Shown: piece after piece, positions 21,812-25,117 of the stretch | Layout: the number at the start of each line of letters is the position of its first letter | How positions within the stretch are numbered: the stretch's first letter is position 1 | Source: an uncultured Campylobacter sp. | GTDB taxonomy: Bacteria; Campylobacterota; Campylobacteria; Campylobacterales; Campylobacteraceae | DNA length: 25,117 bases | Reading direction: 5' to 3' | NCBI RefSeq assembly: GCF_937997595.1 | Contig: NZ_CALKTS010000191.1 | Span: 1 to 25,117 of the forward strand | Made by a program: the position numbers and the translations under genes | Notes under the pieces: model-generated | Databases searched by the model: none | What the model saw: the letters and a program-made list of their open reading frames with translations, nothing else | What the model was told of the DNA's origin: nothing

Positions 21812-22574
21812 GGCACTACTTTTCTGCGCCCTATTTGTCCGCATCGTGCCCGATTACTCCATTTCACGAGGCTCCTGCGTAGTTACTATTTTTAGCTATT
21901 ACAAATATCAAAAGGGATATTGTCTAAAAGAGAATAGAATTCTGAGCAACGAAGAGTTGCTTCAAAATGCCGCTATAAATTATTTTAAAAGATATCACGA
22001 CTATGAAATTTTGCGAAATACCATTATCGATGAGCACGATATAAAAAATTTCGGCCATAGTTTTTATACGGCGCACATCTCCAAGCTCTATCTAATCGGC
22101 GATTTTAATGAAGAAAACTGGTTTGATTTTTTGGTTGAAAATACCGATAGAAAGAGTTTTGATTATGAGATAAAAGACAAGACGCAAATAGATATCTCCA
22201 ATCTATCAAAATATTTTGTGTATAAGGATGAAATTTTGGGCTTTAGACAGCCTATTATCTTATCGGAAGAGAAAAATCCATTTCATAACGGAAAAATGTT
22301 TTTAGAAAAATCATTTTTAATTAAAGAAAATCAATTTTTTGTGAATTATGTTGATGTCGATGATATAAGTTTTTACATTGAATATAATGTTATTAAAAAT
22401 TTAATGGCAATAAAAAGCGGATATGAGAGTTTAGAAAGCTTTAACAAAGTCTTAGCTTATACTCATATGAAGCATTTGCGACGTAAATTCTCATACGATA
22501 ATTGCGGAAATATAGATTTTGATATCAAAGCCCCGGCGGAACAGGAGCTGGATATGTGGATTCACGGCGGATAA
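21774..22574 (+). CDS. Membrane-anchored protein of unknown function, paralogue 1
   Basis: I do not recognise the family. The 266 residues begin with basic residues and one hydrophobic segment (about 10-24), then 'RIVPDYSISRGS' and a conserved 'YQKGYCLKENRILSNEELL' (45-63). The C-terminus has 'YDNCGNIDFD'. The two conserved cysteines (in GYCLKE and DNCG) could form a disulfide outside the cytoplasm. The central 170 residues share only scattered blocks with the other two copies (for example 'GFRQPIIL...GKMFLEKSF'). Base composition is clearly AT-richer than the nos genes, suggesting acquisition by transfer. AAAGGA precedes the ATG. Immunity-type or surface-protein roles are possible but unsupported by any motif. 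Confidence 0.8.
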   Translation: MKFRKLKFKILAAALLFCALFVRIVPDYSISRGSCVVTIFSYYKYQKGYCLKENRILSNEELLQNAAINYFKRYHDYEILRNTIIDEHDIKNFGHSFYTAHISKLYLIGDFNEENWFDFLVENTDRKSFDYEIKDKTQIDISNLSKYFVYKDEILGFRQPIILSEEKNPFHNGKMFLEKSFLIKENQFFVNYVDVDDISFYIEYNVIKNLMAIKSGYESLESFNKVLAYTHMKHLRRKFSYDNCGNIDFDIKAPAEQELDMWIHGG

Positions 22575-22623
22575 AGTTAGTCGAAATTTTATCTTAACGA
22601 ATGTAACCGAAAAAGGATAAGAG

Positions 22624-22773
22624 ATGGGCAAAAAAGAAACTGATCTAAGATTAGACTTAGAGGGTAATTACGGAGCCGATATATTGAGTTATTATTTGTG
22701 GGGCAAACAAACTCCTCCAGGCCCGAAAGAATTAGCCTCTAACGAATGGATGGATAGAAAAGAAACGATATGA
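22624..22773 (+). CDS. Small 49-residue ORF coupled to paralogue 2
   Basis: This short ORF begins MGKKETDLRLDLEGNYGAD, continues with 'ILSYYLWGKQTPPGPKEL' and ends 'EWMDRKETI'. AAGGATAAGAG lies just before the ATG. Its TGA overlaps the ATG of paralogue 2 (ATGA, 22770-22773), a typical coupling arrangement that supports real translation. It is soluble, acidic/basic mixed, with no signal peptide. I do not recognise it. It could be a true small protein or the surviving C-terminal tail of a larger gene whose body has been lost by recombination. Confidence 0.55.
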   Translation: MGKKETDLRLDLEGNYGADILSYYLWGKQTPPGPKELASNEWMDRKETI

Positions 22774-23537
22774 AATTTTATAAATCCGTTAAATTTAAAG
22801 CCCTAGCGGGCACGTTGCTTCTTATAATAATACTCTGCGCCTCATTTATCCGCATCGTGCCAGATTTTTCCACTTCACGAGGCTTTGTAATAGTTTCTCT
22901 CTCCGACTACAACAAATACAAGCAAGGATACTGCCTCAAAGAGGATAGAATTTTACCCAAAGAGGAGCTATATAAAAGAGTAGCCGGGGCGTATTTGGAC
23001 TATGATGTAAAGCTATATTGGATGATTGATGCTTATAGGTTGAAAACCTTCGGTAGTCTTTGGTCCAGTAGATATGAGGTTGCATACTACGAACTAGAAA
23101 ATATAAACTTATCGAATTGTTTTGAAGTATTAGAAAAATATTACCAAGAGGGAAAAACGACCGAGCAGATACTGATGAAAGAGTTAAAAGCTAAAAAAAC
23201 CGATCCGAAGAAATATTTAAAAATAAATTTGAAAGATACGAGCGTTGGATTTGATAGACCGATAGTTATGGTTGACGGTGGCGAGAAAGAAGTCACAGGT
23301 ACTTTGTTTCTTGATAAATTTGCTATATTTAACGGCAATTATATGCAATTTAACCATTCGGAGTATCTGTGCGATACGAGAGAGAGAGGAAATTTTATTA
23401 TCGTGAAGAAATACTATAAAGAGAGAAAAAATGCCGTAGTCGGTATCGGAAAAGGGTTTAAATTTGATAACTGCGGCAATATAAATTATCCGCTGGAAGA
23501 ATATTATTTGGGCGGTAGAGATATAGAGAGGCGCTAA
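22770..23537 (+). CDS. Membrane-anchored protein of unknown function, paralogue 2
   Basis: The 255 residues have a hydrophobic anchor at about 11-26 and the same frame of conserved ends as paralogues 1 and 3: 'FIRIVPDFSTSRGF', 'DYNKYKQGYCLKEDRILPKE' (47-66) and C-terminal 'KFDNCGNIN'. The middle shares 'GFDRPIVMVDGG...GTLFLDKFAIF' with paralogue 1 ('GFRQPIIL...GKMFLEKSF'). Otherwise it is different sequence. It starts inside the stop of the 49-residue ORF. DNA from about codon 14 to codon 70 is close to that of paralogue 3. Composition is AT-rich. Function is unknown. Confidence 0.8.
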   Translation: MKFYKSVKFKALAGTLLLIIILCASFIRIVPDFSTSRGFVIVSLSDYNKYKQGYCLKEDRILPKEELYKRVAGAYLDYDVKLYWMIDAYRLKTFGSLWSSRYEVAYYELENINLSNCFEVLEKYYQEGKTTEQILMKELKAKKTDPKKYLKINLKDTSVGFDRPIVMVDGGEKEVTGTLFLDKFAIFNGNYMQFNHSEYLCDTRERGNFIIVKKYYKERKNAVVGIGKGFKFDNCGNINYPLEEYYLGGRDIERR

Positions 23538-23584
23538 ATTCTCTAATATGAATTTTGTTAAAAAATTTAAGGGAATTAAGACCG

Positions 23585-23668
23585 ATGGATGCGGAGCAAA
23601 GGTATAAATTTCACAGGACGGCGAAGTATGCGTTTGCTTCGCTGGCGGCATTTAAAGGATCATTATGA
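23585..23668 (+). pseudogene. 27-codon leader remnant overlapping paralogue 3
   Basis: This ORF reads MDAEQRYKFHRTAK and ends in TGA overlapping the ATG of paralogue 3 (TTATGA). The first dozen residues match the membrane-protein gene at 24482. The arrangement couples the remnant to the next gene, so it may still be translated as a leader, but it is most simply a truncated copy. Confidence 0.5.
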
Positions 23669-23702
23669 AATTTCGCAAACTTAAATTTAAAATCCTAGCC
23701 GC
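23591..23702 (+). repeat. Repeat copy 2: leader remnant plus start of paralogue 3
   Basis: This is nearly identical to 21702-21811. After about 23702 the sequence stops matching paralogue 1 and instead closely follows paralogue 2, so paralogue 3 is a mosaic with a switch point within codons 13-16. Confidence 0.8.
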
Positions 23703-24453
23703 AGTGCTTCTTCTTATAATAATACTCTGCGCCGCATTTATCCGTATAATTCCCGATTATTCCACTTCACGAGGCTTTGCGATAGTTTCTCTTTCCGACT
23801 ACGACAAATACAAGCAAGGATACTGCCTCAAAGAGAATAGAATTTTACCCAAAGAGGAGCTGTATAAAAGAGCGATTTTGGATTTTTTAGAAAAAGGCAA
23901 AATAATTCTTTATACGATGAGGAGTAACGATTGTAAAAAATTTAAGGGCATCAAAGAATGTAGAGATATCTATAATAAAATGCTGAATTATTACGCTGCT
24001 TATGGATATGGCAATAAAATAACGTATGATAAAGTATTGGAAATAAACCGAGATAGAAATATCTCTTATAATAAATCAAGATATATCTATTTTGAATTAC
24101 TCAATTTAAAGCCTATTGTTTTGACACAGGAGTTTATAAGCGTAAATTTAGATAAAAATAGTGCGGGATTTACTACTCCGATAATTCAATTGGTAGGCGA
24201 GCATGAGTATTATCTATATAATGGAGATGGCATAATTCTAAATAGAAATAAATTGGCTTTTACCTACATCTATCTTTTTGATAACGAAAAATTTATGGAG
24301 CAAATAAATAAAGAATTAAGTTGGTATGAGAACCATAAATCAGATCTTAAACAAAATATTAGCTATTTAGAATTTGATAACTGTGGCACTACGAAAACCA
24401 ATATAGACAAAAGTGTTGAGAGTATGGTAAAAGAATTGGCAGATATGCCCTGA
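23665..24453 (+). CDS. Membrane-anchored protein of unknown function, paralogue 3
   Basis: The 262 residues start with a segment identical to paralogue 1 (MKFRKLKFKILAA), then run like paralogue 2 through 'LLLIIILCAAFIRIIPDYST', 'SLSDYDKYKQGYCLKENRIL' and 'PKEELYKR'. After residue about 70 they become unique. A 'GFTTPIIQLVGE' block and the C-terminal 'FDNCGT' are conserved. The middle is rich in Tyr, Asn, Lys and Ile. One N-terminal helix and two conserved cysteines suggest an exported, disulfide-containing domain. AT-rich composition and mosaic structure point to repeated recombination. Function is unknown. Confidence 0.8.
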   Translation: MKFRKLKFKILAAVLLLIIILCAAFIRIIPDYSTSRGFAIVSLSDYDKYKQGYCLKENRILPKEELYKRAILDFLEKGKIILYTMRSNDCKKFKGIKECRDIYNKMLNYYAAYGYGNKITYDKVLEINRDRNISYNKSRYIYFELLNLKPIVLTQEFISVNLDKNSAGFTTPIIQLVGEHEYYLYNGDGIILNRNKLAFTYIYLFDNEKFMEQINKELSWYENHKSDLKQNISYLEFDNCGTTKTNIDKSVESMVKELADMP

Positions 24454-24457
24454 TAAA

Positions 24458-24974
24458 ATGTCAAGGAGTGTGCAATATATAGTGAGTGCGGAGCAAAGGT
24501 ATAAATTTCACAGGACAGCGAGATATTTGCTAGCGGTGCCGATAGTTTTTTTACTTGCTTGGTGGGCGGCGGCTTTGATTTTGGCGGTTTTGCCTTTTGA
24601 GAGCGTGCTAAGAATTGCCGCTTTTGTCGCAATATTTGCGATTTTGGCTTGTGCGCTGCTTTGGTATTTGTTCAAAAGGTATAAAAATTTTAAGCCAAGC
24701 AAGCTGTTTGTAGAAAATCCAAATCTCAGTTTGCTGCTTTTTACGGTAGAAAATTTATCGCTCGGCGCTTTTTGCGGCGGGTTTTTTGGCGTGCTTGGCG
24801 GAGAGATATTTTTGGGGCGAGCAGGCTGCCAGCTGGAGCGCGCCGTTTGCATTTGCGTTCGTGCCCTTTTGCCCGATCGTTTTCGTAATCTCGTATATGT
24901 TTAACGAAAAGAAAGCCAAACTTATGCGTCTTTCGCGCCCACTAAATTTTATCTCTCGCGCAGCACGGGCTTAG
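24458..24974 (+). pseudogene. Multi-helix membrane protein gene frameshifted at a T6 run
   Basis: The first frame reads VSAEQRYKFHRTARYLLAVP from a GTG at 24482 (an ATG at 24458 is the alternative). It continues through hydrophobic segments to 'LSLGAFCGGFF' and then becomes non-membrane sequence ending at 24904. The other frame, entered at the TTTTTT run 24782-24787, continues convincingly as 'LACLAERYFWGEQAAS', 'FAFAFVPFCPIVFVISYMF' and 'NEKKAKLMRLSRPL', and ends at 24974. One T fewer would join the two into a protein of about 164-172 residues with about four helices. The unbroken gene is the parent of the leader remnants at 21696 and 23585. This may be a real inactivation, a phase-variable tract or a sequencing error. 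Confidence 0.6.
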
Positions 24975-25117
24975 GCACGGAATTTAGCCCGCGCGGGCCA
25001 AGCGAGATTTGAAATTTCATCATCCCGCTTGCTTTAAAATTTCGTAGTCGAAAAAGCTCCGCCGCGCTCGCTAAATTTTATCTTGCCGCAATTCGAAACC
25101 TACTTGCCGCCACTACA
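24975..25117 (+). other. Window end without recognised gene
   Basis: GC-rich blocks alternate with AAATTT words as in the other spacers, and there is a perfect palindrome GCCCGCGCGGGC near 24988. No ORF is evident on either strand. Confidence 0.4.

Noticed and set aside
23217..23651. Reverse-strand ORF of 144 codons opposite paralogue 2
   Set aside because: It is antisense to a convincing gene, with no ribosome site or domain. It crosses the repeat boundary.
24508..24852. Reverse-strand ORF opposite the frameshifted membrane gene
   Set aside because: The opposite strand carries the membrane helices and the leader-repeat homology. This one is low-complexity antisense.

Overview
The window looks like a chromosomal piece of a relatively GC-rich Campylobacter. 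An oral, anaerobic species such as C. gracilis, C. showae or C. rectus is my inference. The basis is the cytochrome-c type (Wolinella-like) nitrous oxide reductase cluster, a Dcu-type fumarate/succinate transporter, and the abundance of AAATTT/AAATTC words in both genes and spacers. No rRNA, tRNA, CRISPR array or insertion sequence was recognised.

Layout. (1) 1-1512, minus strand: the N-terminal 504 residues of an anaerobic C4-dicarboxylate transporter (DcuA/DcuB family), cut by the window edge and carrying an unusual insert of about 90 residues. (2) 1807-13827, plus strand: the nos region. It begins with an exported beta-propeller-like protein, followed by nosZ, nosB, nosD, nosG, nosC1, nosC2, nosH, nosF and nosL. 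After a 659-bp gene-free gap come nosY and a second NosL-related gene. NosGH should take electrons from menaquinol, the monohaem cytochromes NosC1/NosC2 should pass them to the haem of NosZ, and NosD/F/Y/L should build the copper centres. (3) 14045-16765: a Ni-Fe carbon monoxide dehydrogenase (CooS) with a roughly 285-residue low-complexity, histidine-rich N-terminal extension. One cubane cysteine of its C-cluster is replaced by aspartate. No cooC or cooF is nearby. (4) 16766-19402: a hairpin terminator, a decayed substrate-binding-protein gene, and an intact FecCD-type permease plus ATPase. (5) 19861-21297: an exported DUF4139-type protein. (6) 21696-24974: an AT-rich island of three paralogous membrane-anchored proteins of unknown function, a coupled 49-residue ORF, partial copies of the 5' end of a membrane-protein gene, and a full copy of that gene frameshifted at a T6 run.

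The best candidates for something undescribed are two. One is the CooS variant, with its built-in His-rich domain and Cys-to-Asp change at the C-cluster, lying close to an ABC importer that has lost its adjacent binding protein. The other is the mosaic paralogue array at 21.7-25 kb, whose members share conserved ends and have divergent middles. Two genome-style oddities recur. GC-rich spacers are densely punctuated by AAATTT, and Asn-Ser-Ala repeat tracts are inserted in unrelated nos and coo proteins.
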